The position numbers and the translations under genes are program-made. Positions 15,497 through 24,143 of a stretch of 64,000 nucleotides of DNA are shown here, piece after piece. The notes below the pieces were generated by a model. It saw only the letters and a list, made by a program, of their open reading frames with translations. It was not told the origin of the DNA and did not search any database. This DNA is from SIG672 sp045605765. GTDB lineage: Bacteria > Bacillota > Clostridia > Oscillospirales > CAG-272. Within the stretch, counting starts at the first letter, position 1, and each line of letters opens with the position of its first letter. Where the stretch lies: positions 62,001 to 126,000 of the forward strand of contig JAZUQQ010000051.1 of assembly GCA_045605765.1 (NCBI GenBank), read 5' to 3'.

Positions 15497-17338
15497 ATGT
15501 GTGGAATAATCGGATGTGTAGGTAAGATGCAGGCAATCGACGTGCTTGACAACGGACTGCGCGCACTTGAATATCGCGGATATGACTCCGCGGGAGTTTC
15601 ATTTTTTGATGAAAACTCGAATATCGTCACCGTAAAGGCTACGGGAAAGATCGTAAATCTCGAAGAAAAGCTCGGAAATATGAGTGAAAAGGAAAAAATA
15701 TCCTTCTGCGGCATAGGACATACCCGTTGGGCAACCCACGGTGAGCCCTCCGAGCGCAACGCTCACCCTCACGGAAACGAGAGAGTTCGTATAGTTCATA
15801 ACGGAATTATAGAAAATTACCGCGCTCTTGCCGAAAATCTCACGACAAAGGGATATATTTTCACCTCCGAAACAGACACCGAAACGGCAGCTCTCACTAT
15901 CGACGACTGCTACAACAGATGCGGCGGAGACGCTATGAAGGCAATATCAGAGGCGAGAAAGCTCTTCGACGGCTCGTACGCTATGGGAATAATCTTCTGC
16001 GACAGACCGGGCGAGATATATTCGATAAGAAAGGATAATCCTCTTATCATTGGTATAGGGGAGGGTGAAAACTTCATCGCTTCCGATATTACCGCGATTC
16101 TTCCTTACACGAAGAACTATATCAGACTTGACGAGACAGAGATGGCTCTGCTCACGGGTGATGACGTTAAGGTTTATGACGAAAACGGAAAGCCTTGCGA
16201 AAAGAAGATAGAGCAGGCGCTTTGGGACGTAAATTCGGCACAAAGAGGCGGATACGCTCACTTTATGCTTAAAGAGATACACGAGGAGCCTGAGGCTCTT
16301 GAAAAGACGCTTGCTCCGCGTATAAATACAGACGGACTTCCTGCTTTTGACAGCGAGGATTTCGATATCAAGGCTCTCGCAAAGGCGAGAAGAATAATAA
16401 TTACCGCCTGCGGAACGGCAATGCACGCAGGATTTATAGCAAAATATTTCATAGAGAAATATGCGAGAATCCCTGTAAACGTTGAGATAGCTTCTGAAAT
16501 GAGATACGCCGATATGATAATCGACGAGAGCGATGCGGTCATCGTTATCTCACAGTCAGGAGAAACGGCAGATACTCTCGCGGCGCTGAGACTTGCAAAG
16601 GAAAGAGGTGCTTTCGTTACTTCGATAGTAAACGTAGTCGGCTCGACGATAGCAAGAGAGTCAAACGCTACCATCTATACTTGGGCGGGTCCTGAAATCG
16701 CGGTCGCAAGCACTAAGGCTTACGTCGTGCAGTCTGCTCTTATGGTGCTTCTCGCGCTCGGACTTGCGCTTGAAAAGGGAACAATGGACGAGGAAACAGT
16801 CAGAGCACTTACTGCAAAACTTCGTTACGCTCTCCCGAAGGACGTTGAAAAGGTACTCGAAATGCAGGATGAAATATTTGACTCTGTCGAGTATCTCGCC
16901 GATAAGACCGATATGTTCTGCATCGGACGCGGTATAGACTACTACGGTATGATCGAGGCGTCGCTTAAAATAAAAGAGGTTTCTTATATACATAGCGAGG
17001 CCTATGCAGCGGGCGAGCTTAAACACGGAACGATATCTCTTATCGAAAAAGGAACTCCCGTCGTCGTGCTTTCGACCGATAAGAACGTGAGACAAAAAAT
17101 CGTCGGAAATATCCGTGAGGTAATGTCGCGTGGCGCTTACATTATTTCGGTAACAACGCCCGACGAGCAGATAGATGCGGTTTCGGATAAGGTTATAAAT
17201 CTTCCGAGCGAAAGCGAGGAGTTTGCTCCTATTGCAGCGGCAACTCTGCTTCAACTTATGGCGTACAGAGCGGCAATAATCAAGGGCTGTGACGTTGATT
17301 GCCCGAGAAACCTCGCGAAATCGGTAACGGTTGAGTAA
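15497..17338 (+). CDS. glmS: Glutamine--fructose-6-phosphate aminotransferase
   Basis: Makes glucosamine-6-P from fructose-6-P and glutamine, the first step to UDP-GlcNAc. 613 residues: class II glutamine amidotransferase domain (1 to about 235) with Cys2 as N-terminal nucleophile (MCGIIGCVG, GIGHTRWATHG) and two SIS isomerase domains (about 285-425 and 455-605; SQSGETADT, STKAYVVQ). The C-terminus CPRNLAKSVTVE is the conserved active-site tail. The required Cys2 fixes the start at 15497, although the upstream ribosome binding site is weak. Control by the ribozyme in its leader makes expression fall when its product accumulates. Confidence 0.98.
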   Translation: MCGIIGCVGKMQAIDVLDNGLRALEYRGYDSAGVSFFDENSNIVTVKATGKIVNLEEKLGNMSEKEKISFCGIGHTRWATHGEPSERNAHPHGNERVRIVHNGIIENYRALAENLTTKGYIFTSETDTETAALTIDDCYNRCGGDAMKAISEARKLFDGSYAMGIIFCDRPGEIYSIRKDNPLIIGIGEGENFIASDITAILPYTKNYIRLDETEMALLTGDDVKVYDENGKPCEKKIEQALWDVNSAQRGGYAHFMLKEIHEEPEALEKTLAPRINTDGLPAFDSEDFDIKALAKARRIIITACGTAMHAGFIAKYFIEKYARIPVNVEIASEMRYADMIIDESDAVIVISQSGETADTLAALRLAKERGAFVTSIVNVVGSTIARESNATIYTWAGPEIAVASTKAYVVQSALMVLLALGLALEKGTMDEETVRALTAKLRYALPKDVEKVLEMQDEIFDSVEYLADKTDMFCIGRGIDYYGMIEASLKIKEVSYIHSEAYAAGELKHGTISLIEKGTPVVVLSTDKNVRQKIVGNIREVMSRGAYIISVTTPDEQIDAVSDKVINLPSESEEFAPIAAATLLQLMAYRAAIIKGCDVDCPRNLAKSVTVE

Positions 17339-17360
17339 AAAGAAAAAACAAATAATAAGG

Positions 17361-17390
17361 AAAAGCACGGATTTCCGTGCTTTTTTCTTT
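17361..17390 (+). terminator. Terminator of the glm operon
   Basis: AAAAGCACGG and CCGTGCTTTT around ATTT, followed by a T-rich tail. Confidence 0.88.
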
Positions 17391-17475
17391 TTAATGTATT
17401 CGGAAAATATCAGTGAATAGCTTGCATTTTATATGAGACAATATAGATAATTATAAACAACAGAAAGGATAAAAT

Positions 17476-18315
17476 ATGAGAAAAATTACAGGAGAGGCAA
17501 TAACTATTTATCGTCGCCATTTAATAAATGAAGAAAAATCTTCGGCAACGCTCGAAAAATATCTTCGTGATGTACGTGAATTTGGTTTATGGACGGCAGG
17601 AGAAGCTTTGTCCAAGGAAAGTGTACTTGAATATAAAAAAATATTGACTTCACGATATGCTTGTAGCAGCGTGAATTCTATAATATCATCATTAAACAGC
17701 TTTTTTGAATTTAATAATTGGTATGATTTAAAAATAAAGACGATAAAAATACAAAGACAAATGTTTACTTCAAACGAAAAGGAACTTACAAAATCCGAGT
17801 ACAAACGCTTGCTTAGTGCGGCAGAATGTAAAAAGAATAAACGTATTTATTTGGTTATGCAAACTATATGTTCCACAGGGATACGTGTTTCCGAACTGAG
17901 ATATATTACCGTAGAAGCATTAAATTTAAAGCGCGCGGAGATTCGATGCAAGGGAAAAAGAAGGACGGTGTTTTTTCCAAATCAACTTTGCTCTATGCTT
18001 AAAGAGTATATAAGGGAACAAAAAATAAAAAGCGGTCCCGTTTTTGTTACAAGAAACAGAAATCCGCTTGATAGATCGAATATATGGTCTGACATGAAAA
18101 AACTTTGTAAAACCGCCAACGTATCAGAAACGAAGGTTTTTCCGCACAATCTCAGACACCTGTTTGCGCGAACCTATTATTCAATACAAAAGGATATCGT
18201 GCGCTTAGCCGATATCCTTGGACATTCTAATGTTAATACTACTCGTATTTATACCGTAGAAAGCGGAGAAGTACACCGCAGACAGATACAAAAATTGGGA
18301 CTTTTGAGGTGTTAA
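17476..18315 (+). CDS. Tyrosine recombinase (putative invertase of switch 1)
   Basis: 279-residue phage-integrase family recombinase: N-terminal SAM-like core-binding domain (about 8-85) and C-terminal catalytic domain (about 105-275). The catalytic set is complete: Arg137 in STGIRVSEL, Lys161 in CKGKRR, His224 and Arg227 in HNLRH, His250 in GHSN and Tyr259 in TTRIY. No excisionase, phage or plasmid genes lie nearby. Its stop codon is two bases before an inverted repeat whose partner lies 255 bp away, so it most likely flips the promoter segment at 18318-18608. It is a clear paralogue of the recombinase at 30229-31071. AGAAAGGA precedes ATG 17476. Confidence 0.92.
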   Translation: MRKITGEAITIYRRHLINEEKSSATLEKYLRDVREFGLWTAGEALSKESVLEYKKILTSRYACSSVNSIISSLNSFFEFNNWYDLKIKTIKIQRQMFTSNEKELTKSEYKRLLSAAECKKNKRIYLVMQTICSTGIRVSELRYITVEALNLKRAEIRCKGKRRTVFFPNQLCSMLKEYIREQKIKSGPVFVTRNRNPLDRSNIWSDMKKLCKTANVSETKVFPHNLRHLFARTYYSIQKDIVRLADILGHSNVNTTRIYTVESGEVHRRQIQKLGLLRC

Positions 18316-18317
18316 CA

Positions 18318-18335
18318 ACATAATCGATATTATGT
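18318..18335 (+). repeat. Left inverted repeat, switch 1
   Basis: ACATAATCGATATTATGT. Arms ACATAA and TTATGT flank the asymmetric centre TCGATA, as expected for a tyrosine-recombinase core site. It is followed by AGTAA, as at both repeats of switch 2. Confidence 0.9.
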
Positions 18336-18387
18336 AGTAAAACGACAAACAAAGATGATAAAAAATGTTTTTAACGAGTAAAAAAAG

Positions 18388-18442
18388 GCATAACTTTATA
18401 ACCAATGAAAAAAATGGAAGGTCATTGGTTTTTTAGTTATGC
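18388..18442. terminator. Bidirectional terminator inside switch 1
   Basis: Two nested stems, GCATAACT/AGTTATGC and ACCAATGA/TCATTGGT, around a 13-base loop. T-runs are present on both strands (six T inside to the right; seven T after the outer stem leftward). It insulates the recombinase transcript from the surface genes. Confidence 0.8.
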
Positions 18443-18546
18443 TCAAAATTAAAATATAATTTGCATCTATGATGCTTTATGTAGAGATTATCCAAAAAAA
18501 TATTCTGTTATTATGTAAAAATGTATTATTTTTTTGGAAAAAGGAC

Positions 18547-18575
18547 TTGACAAAAAACGATTTATAGTATATAAT
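18547..18575 (+). promoter_or_regulatory. Promoter inside switch 1, facing right
   Basis: TTGACA (18547), 17 bases, TATAAT (18570): a perfect sigma-A consensus. The expected start lies about six bases before the right inverted repeat, so the repeat is transcribed in the mRNA leader. Confidence 0.9.
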
Positions 18576-18590
18576 CCATGGTGAGTTTCC

Positions 18591-18608
18591 ACATAATATC
18601 GATTATGT
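18591..18608 (-). repeat. Right inverted repeat, switch 1
   Basis: ACATAATATCGATTATGT on the plus strand, the exact reverse complement of the left repeat at 18318-18335. Confidence 0.9.
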
Positions 18609-18651
18609 GGTATTTTTTGAAAACTTGATTATATAAGAGGGGAAGGTTTAG

Positions 18652-18696
18652 ATGGAGTTACACAAAAGGAAAACAAAAAGAATAAGACCACCTTAG
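18652..18696 (+). CDS. Possible 14-residue leader peptide
   Basis: A short frame (MELHKRKTKRIRPP) with a strong ribosome binding site, GAGGGGAAGG, ending five bases before its ATG. It lies in the 175-base leader between switch 1 and the dockerin gene. It is strongly basic and has no relative I recognise. It could be an attenuating leader peptide or a chance frame; the good Shine-Dalgarno is the only positive evidence. Confidence 0.35.
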   Translation: MELHKRKTKRIRPP

Positions 18697-18756
18697 GTAC
18701 ATTCAAAAATCGAATTAGACAATTATTATATTTTATTGATGAAAGGAAAAACAACA

Positions 18757-21700
18757 ATGAAAAAAAGAATTTTAGCTGTATTGCTCGCTTGTCTTATGAT
18801 TGCTTCAGTTTTGCCGATTTCGGTACTTGCAGAACTCGAAATGTGCGAAGAGCATAATCTCGACGATTTCACTGCGGAAGAAATCGAGGCAATGAAGGTT
18901 AAGGTCGTACCCAGCGTTTGCGGCGAGTATGGCTATACTCTTTACCTTTGCCCCGACTGCGACAACTATTTTGCTGATAATTTCAACAAGATAGAGGGCA
19001 ATCACAATTGGGAAACCAAAACGGAAGCTAAAGACGCTACTTGTACCGAAGGCGGTAACAAGGAACTTCAGATCTGTACTGTTTGCGGCGATACGCACGC
19101 CGAATACAACGGCGCAGAGATTCCTGCTTCCGGACACGATTATAAAATCGACGAAGAAGCTTCTGCTTACGACTGCGTAGAAGGCGGAAAACTGGTCGAA
19201 GTTTGCGCAAACTGCGGCGATACTGTTGAGAGCGAGCGCGAAGGCGAGGGACACAAGTGGTCCGAGCATCCCGCTGAGATTACTAAGGAGCCTGACTTCG
19301 TTACCGGTGAGACCGGAATAGCTGTTTATGAGTGCGGAGTTTGCCACGAAACTAAGGAAGTTGTAATTAAGGCTGACTGCACACACGAAAACGGTCTTAC
19401 CGAGCACAAGGGTGTTGATGCTGCCTGTACCACAGACGGTGCTATTGCTTATTGGAGCTGCGCTGACTGCGGAAAGTACTATGCAGATGTAAACGCTACC
19501 AAAGAGGTTGAAAAGGACGAGGACGGCAACTACATAACCGTAATTGAAGCGCTCGGGCATATCACCGAAGGTGATGAGATAGAGGTTGTTGAAACGTTCC
19601 CCGCTACCTGCACCGGTGAGGGCTGGCAGAAGGTAGTTTGCGGACGTTGTGAGGAAGAGGTTAAGGTTACAATCGAACCCACAGGGCATTCCTTTGATGA
19701 TGATAATCCGACTAAGTATCCTGCTACTTGTACCGGATGGGGATTTGACGTTTATGCTTGTACCACTTGTGGATTTGTAAAGCAAACTAATTCCGTTGAG
19801 CCTCTCGGTCATACTGATTGGCAAAGTGAGGATAGCAAGAATGTTTCATTTAAACAGGCTGCTGACTGTGTTACCGACGGTCTGGTAAATTGGGACTGCG
19901 GTAATTGCGGTACAAACCTCACAAAAGAGCTTGACAAAACCGAACATACCGAGGTAACTGTTGAGGTTGGCGCTACCTGCTCGAAGTATGACTACGTCTT
20001 CGTTTACTGCTCAAACGAAAACTGCCCTCTTGAAGCTAAGTCTGAATATGTAGAAGACGGTGTTTCGTATGATGTTACCGTTGAAGGTGCTGCTGTGAAG
20101 CTTATCAGATGCACTGTTGGAACTACTATTGATGAAAACAACCACAATATTGTGGACGGCGTTGTAAACGCTCCTACTTGCACCGAGCCCGGTAACATGA
20201 TCGGTTACTGCACAGATTGTAATACTTACGACGCGATCCTCCCTATTGATCCTCCCGGACATGACTTTGATGCTTCGATCGCAGCAAACGTTACGATCAA
20301 GGTACCTCAGGATTGCGAAAACGATGAAGTTATTACAGTTAAGTGCTCTCGTTGCGATGAGACTGAAGATCAGACAACAGACAAGAAGGCACTCGGACAC
20401 AACTTTGTTGAGACCGGTGTCGTAGTAGATCCCACTTGTATCGCAGACGGTTACACCGAAACCGAGTGTGAAAACTGCGGAGAAATGGGTGCCAAGGATA
20501 TTACCACGTTTGAGTCTAAGTTCTATTTCAGCGTTGAAGCTGCGCAGAAAGAGCATGTAAATCTTGATCTTCAAAGCGTAACCACCTTCCGCGAAGGCAA
20601 CTGCCTTATCAATGGCTATTACAGCTATAAGTGCGATGATTGCGGAGAAAACATTCTCGTTGTTATCGAAGGTACCGGTGAGGGACATATTGATGACGGC
20701 AAATATGACCAGGAAGGCGAAATAGAAGACACTGGTTGCGGCGACGGTGAAGAGACCAAGGGTGCTTACATTTGTACCAATTGCGGCGAGCTTATTGAGT
20801 ATTATCTTGAACATGATTGGGATAAGACCGAGGAGACTCCTGCTGACTGCGAAACTATGACCAACGGCACAAAGGCTCTTTGGGTATGTAAGAACGCTGT
20901 TTGCGGTGCTATTCACGAAGAATATAACGGCGGAGAAATCGTAGCCGAGCATGACTACGAGGATCAGGATCCCCTTAACGTTGCTCCTGATTGCGAAAAT
21001 CCCGGATATGAAGGTCATAAGATCTGTAAGGTTTGCGGAGATGAAGTAAAGACTGATAAACCCGCACTCAACTCCGGACACGCAAAAATGACTGCTACTG
21101 ACAAACTCGATGCATCCTGTAAGGGTGACGGTCAGTACGGATATCAGCACTGGGAATGTGAGTTCTGTGACTATGAGTATATCGATAAGTATGTCAAGGC
21201 TCCCGAACACGTAGAAGTTGACCTTGAAGCAGTAGCTCCCGATTGTGAAAACACCGGACTTACCGCAGGCAAAATGTGCGATGTGTGCAAAGATATCACT
21301 GTCGCTCAGAAAGAAGTTCCCGCAACCGGTCACCACAACGCTGCCGGCGAGCTTATCGAGTGTGATACCGAGGACCGCTTCTGTGTAGCCGTAGTAGGTA
21401 AAGACGAAGATGAAAATGATATTTATTGCGGAGAAGTTGGCGATACTCACGTACTCGTCGGACCTATTGTAGTTGATGCTACCTGCCACGAGTACGGTTA
21501 CGATCTCTGGGTTTGCACTAACTGCGAGTGGAGCAAGATAGCCAACGTGGACGAAACGTACCTCGAAGACCACACTTGGGGCGCTTGGGTCGAAGTTCCT
21601 TCCGATGAGTATGACGATGAGATCATGGAAGAGCGCGAATGTACTGTTTGCGGCGAGAAGGAAGAAAGAACTGTTGAAGAAATCAAGATCAAGTACGTTC

Positions 21701-22371
21701 TTGATATCGACAACGCTGTTGCAAGCGGCGCAGGCTACTCCGATTCTTCTCTCGTTGTAGTTAAGATATCTATTGAAGCTCTCAAAGAAGCTGTTGACGT
21801 TTGGGGCGTAAACTTCGGTCTCGATTATGACGAAACTGTTATGTCCTTCGTTGAAGCAAAGTTCGTTAGCGAAAACTTCATTACCAACCCGATGGCAAAT
21901 GCTAAGGACGGTGTTGTAAGCGTTCTCGCAAGCGTACCCAATAACGAGAATAAGGAAACCACTAACGTTACCATCGAAACCTCCGAGGCGTTTGTAGAGC
22001 TCTATTTCCGCATTGATAATGCGAAAATTGACGACGGTGCTACCGACACTATATCTGCTGAGTTTAAATTTGTTGATTGCGAAGCGCGCAACAATGCAGG
22101 TGACCGTATCGGCAGCGCAGGCGAGATCGAAGCTATCGAAATCGTCAAGTATATGGACGTTGACGGTGACGGCGACGTAAACATGGCAGACGCTCTTATG
22201 GTCAGCAAGATCATCACCGGTGAAATCGACCTTAGCTACGATGTCAGCGTTGACGTTGACAAGGACGGCGAGATTACTGCTACCGACCTCAAAGCAATTT
22301 GCGAATACATTGTAGGAAGCAAGGGCTACGATGATATGCTGAGCCTTGGTGTGGACGACACTGCTGCCTAA
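18757..22371 (+). CDS. Giant secreted Cys/His-repeat protein with dockerin
   Basis: 1204 residues: Sec signal peptide (1 to about 25, ending SVLA), about 20 tandem units of roughly 45 residues, a cohesin-like beta-sandwich (about 985-1130, KYVLDIDNAVASGAGYSDSS onward) and a C-terminal type I dockerin with two calcium loops (DVDGDGDVNMADALMVSKI and DVDKDGEITATDLKAICEYI). Each repeat has GH, a TC, and a CxxC pair about 13 residues later (for example QICTVCG, WSCADCG, YACTTCG), so metal-binding or disulfide-linked units are likely. The mature protein is very acidic. ATG 18757 follows AAAGGA. Transcription appears to start in switch 1, now ON. The dockerin may dock on a cohesin such as the next gene's. 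Confidence 0.85.
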   Translation: MKKRILAVLLACLMIASVLPISVLAELEMCEEHNLDDFTAEEIEAMKVKVVPSVCGEYGYTLYLCPDCDNYFADNFNKIEGNHNWETKTEAKDATCTEGGNKELQICTVCGDTHAEYNGAEIPASGHDYKIDEEASAYDCVEGGKLVEVCANCGDTVESEREGEGHKWSEHPAEITKEPDFVTGETGIAVYECGVCHETKEVVIKADCTHENGLTEHKGVDAACTTDGAIAYWSCADCGKYYADVNATKEVEKDEDGNYITVIEALGHITEGDEIEVVETFPATCTGEGWQKVVCGRCEEEVKVTIEPTGHSFDDDNPTKYPATCTGWGFDVYACTTCGFVKQTNSVEPLGHTDWQSEDSKNVSFKQAADCVTDGLVNWDCGNCGTNLTKELDKTEHTEVTVEVGATCSKYDYVFVYCSNENCPLEAKSEYVEDGVSYDVTVEGAAVKLIRCTVGTTIDENNHNIVDGVVNAPTCTEPGNMIGYCTDCNTYDAILPIDPPGHDFDASIAANVTIKVPQDCENDEVITVKCSRCDETEDQTTDKKALGHNFVETGVVVDPTCIADGYTETECENCGEMGAKDITTFESKFYFSVEAAQKEHVNLDLQSVTTFREGNCLINGYYSYKCDDCGENILVVIEGTGEGHIDDGKYDQEGEIEDTGCGDGEETKGAYICTNCGELIEYYLEHDWDKTEETPADCETMTNGTKALWVCKNAVCGAIHEEYNGGEIVAEHDYEDQDPLNVAPDCENPGYEGHKICKVCGDEVKTDKPALNSGHAKMTATDKLDASCKGDGQYGYQHWECEFCDYEYIDKYVKAPEHVEVDLEAVAPDCENTGLTAGKMCDVCKDITVAQKEVPATGHHNAAGELIECDTEDRFCVAVVGKDEDENDIYCGEVGDTHVLVGPIVVDATCHEYGYDLWVCTNCEWSKIANVDETYLEDHTWGAWVEVPSDEYDDEIMEERECTVCGEKEERTVEEIKIKYVLDIDNAVASGAGYSDSSLVVVKISIEALKEAVDVWGVNFGLDYDETVMSFVEAKFVSENFITNPMANAKDGVVSVLASVPNNENKETTNVTIETSEAFVELYFRIDNAKIDDGATDTISAEFKFVDCEARNNAGDRIGSAGEIEAIEIVKYMDVDGDGDVNMADALMVSKIITGEIDLSYDVSVDVDKDGEITATDLKAICEYIVGSKGYDDMLSLGVDDTAA

Positions 22372-22396
22372 ATATCGGTCAAAGGAGGAATAAATA

Positions 22397-23956
22397 ATGA
22401 AAAGCAAAAGATTTTTACTGCTACTTTTCATTGTGCAAATAATATTCTGTCTTTCTTTGTCGGTATTCGCATCCGGAAATAATATCGCTTACACGATGGA
22501 GTCTGAGGACTCCATCGTGGGAGCGGGCGAAACGTTCGACGTTACCGTTTCGCTTGCGGAAAACTCCGGATTCGTACTTTCTATTGTAAATGTTACTTTC
22601 GATCCTGCACAGGTTTCTTATGAAGGATATTCCTTAGAAGGAAGTGTATTTACTGAGGACGATATTATAGTCAACAAGCGCGCAAATGAGAATTTCGCAA
22701 AGGTTACTATCGGAGATCCAATGGCGGCAATGGGAAAAAATCCCCCTGTTTATTCGGAAAACGGAGTTGTAGCCGTGCTTAAATTCAAAGTGCGTGACGC
22801 CTATGAGGGCAAGATCAATATATCGCTCGACATAAATAGGAAGAATACGATGATGCCCAACGAGTCCGATGATTTTACCATCACAGGTGATTCTCTTGAT
22901 GTTAAATCGATAGACTGGGCAACACACAAGCATACAGAGGTGACAGACACTTCGGTCGAACCCACCTGTCTCGATACCGGACTTACCGAAGGAAAGCATT
23001 GCTCGATGTGTGAGCAGGTGCTCGTTAAGCAGGAGACTATCCCTGCATTAGGACATGATAAAATTGTAGATGTAGTCGCTGTTTCCGCTACGTGTACCAA
23101 GAGTGGAAATACCGAGGGTTGGCATTGTTCAAGATGTGATGCCGGTCTGAAACAGGAAACCGTTCCTGCAAAAGGACATAATGAAAAGGTTCTTTCTGCA
23201 AAGCAGCCTACTTGCTCCGAGGAGGGTCTTACCCAAGGCAAACAGTGCCGTACCTGCGGAGTTGTAACCGTAAAGCAGCAGGTGATCGCAGCTACCGGTC
23301 ACGTTGAGGAGGTTGTTGCCGCAAAGGACGCAACTTGTTCTGAGGCAGGACTTACCGAAGGTAAAAAATGCTCGGTTTGCGGAGAGATCACGGTAGAACA
23401 GCAGATCATTCCTGCCGGTGCGCATACCGAAGAAATAATTCCCGGTAAAGCGGCAAGCTGTACTGAAACGGGACTGAGCGACGGTAAAAAGTGTACTGTT
23501 TGCGGTGAAATAACCCTAGAACAAAAGGTTCTTGATAAAATCGCTCACACCGAGCTGATAATAAACGGAAAGGCAGCCACTTGCACCGAGTCGGGACTTA
23601 CCGACGGTAAAAAATGCTCCGTCTGCGGCGAAATTATCGTAGCGCAGGAAGTTGTCGAGCCTAAATCTCACGTTTACGATAATAATTGTGATACAAAATG
23701 CAATAATTGTGATGCGGCAAGAGAGGTAAGCGAGCATACTTACGGAGAGTGGAATACGACAAAAGAAGCTACCAAAAAAGAGACTGGTGTAAAGGTCAGA
23801 GAGTGTTCCGAATGCGGCAACACCGAAAGTGCTGAAATCCACAGAATCGAATCTAATACGTCTATTTTTATTGTATTAGTAATACTTGTTCTTTTGATGA
23901 TTACAGGAATAATAGTTTTTGTAGCTATCAAAACAAAGAACAGAAAAGTTAAATAA
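22397..23956 (+). CDS. Membrane-anchored cohesin-like protein with Cys/His repeats
   Basis: 519 residues: signal peptide (1 to about 24), a cohesin-like domain (about 28-155; VGAGETFDVTVSLAENSG, SIVNVTFDPAQVSYEGY, NGVVAVLKFKV), six to seven Cys/His repeats with strongly conserved TEGKKCSVCGEITVxQ cores, and a C-terminal transmembrane helix (about 488-511) with the basic tail KTKNRKVK. The topology suggests a cell-surface receptor: membrane anchor, repeat stalk, cohesin at the tip. It lies 25 bases after the dockerin gene with its own AAAGGAGG site, so the pair should be co-expressed from switch 1. The cohesin-dockerin pairing is inferred from family knowledge. Confidence 0.8.
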   Translation: MKSKRFLLLLFIVQIIFCLSLSVFASGNNIAYTMESEDSIVGAGETFDVTVSLAENSGFVLSIVNVTFDPAQVSYEGYSLEGSVFTEDDIIVNKRANENFAKVTIGDPMAAMGKNPPVYSENGVVAVLKFKVRDAYEGKINISLDINRKNTMMPNESDDFTITGDSLDVKSIDWATHKHTEVTDTSVEPTCLDTGLTEGKHCSMCEQVLVKQETIPALGHDKIVDVVAVSATCTKSGNTEGWHCSRCDAGLKQETVPAKGHNEKVLSAKQPTCSEEGLTQGKQCRTCGVVTVKQQVIAATGHVEEVVAAKDATCSEAGLTEGKKCSVCGEITVEQQIIPAGAHTEEIIPGKAASCTETGLSDGKKCTVCGEITLEQKVLDKIAHTELIINGKAATCTESGLTDGKKCSVCGEIIVAQEVVEPKSHVYDNNCDTKCNNCDAAREVSEHTYGEWNTTKEATKKETGVKVRECSECGNTESAEIHRIESNTSIFIVLVILVLLMITGIIVFVAIKTKNRKVK

Positions 23957-23972
23957 ACTCCCCTTTCGTTTT

Positions 23973-24009
23973 GCCCGAGCATTCTAACTTAGAATGCTCG
24001 GGCGTTTTT
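23973..24009 (+). terminator. Terminator ending the switch 1 operon
   Basis: GCCCGAGCATTCT and AGAATGCTCGGGC form a 13-bp stem around AACTT, followed by GTTTTT. It separates the surface genes from the zinc operon. Confidence 0.9.
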
Positions 24010-24053
24010 ACTGGAAAATTGGGTATTTATTTTACCAAAGTAGTAAATAACTC

Positions 24054-24105
24054 TTGACAAAACCCATATAAAATGTTATCATAATTTGCAAATGATTTGC
24101 AAATT
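24054..24105 (+). promoter_or_regulatory. Zinc operon promoter and Zur-type operator
   Basis: TTGACA (24054), 17 bases, TATCAT (24077), directly followed by a perfect 23-bp palindrome (24083-24105: AATTTGCAAAT, G, ATTTGCAAATT) over the transcription start. The next gene is a Fur-family regulator with a zinc uptake system, so this is the likely zinc-dependent repressor site. The sequence differs from the Bacillus Zur box. Confidence 0.85.
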
Positions 24106-24143
24106 CAAAATAATAAATCACATTTACCATAAAGGAAGATAAA

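Larger units (their letters stand above)
18318..18608. other. Invertible promoter element 1 (ON orientation)
   Basis: A 255-bp segment (18336-18590) between perfect 18-bp inverted repeats. Reading left to right it holds a bidirectional terminator (18388-18442) and a consensus promoter (18547-18575) pointing right, out through the right repeat towards the dockerin protein gene. The recombinase gene ends immediately to the left. Inversion would turn the promoter towards the recombinase and leave the terminator between promoter-less sequence and the surface genes. The inversion itself is inferred; repeats, promoter and terminator are seen directly. Confidence 0.85.

Noticed and set aside
19000..21600. 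Tandem repeats that might suggest a CRISPR array
   Set aside because: The repeats are at protein level within one long frame, vary at third codon positions and lack constant repeat and spacer lengths.
20011..22431. An 806-codon open frame on the minus strand opposite the giant dockerin protein
   Set aside because: The plus-strand protein has a signal peptide, clear repeats, dockerin and a strong ribosome binding site. The antisense frame is a by-product of biased, repeated codons and shows no domain.
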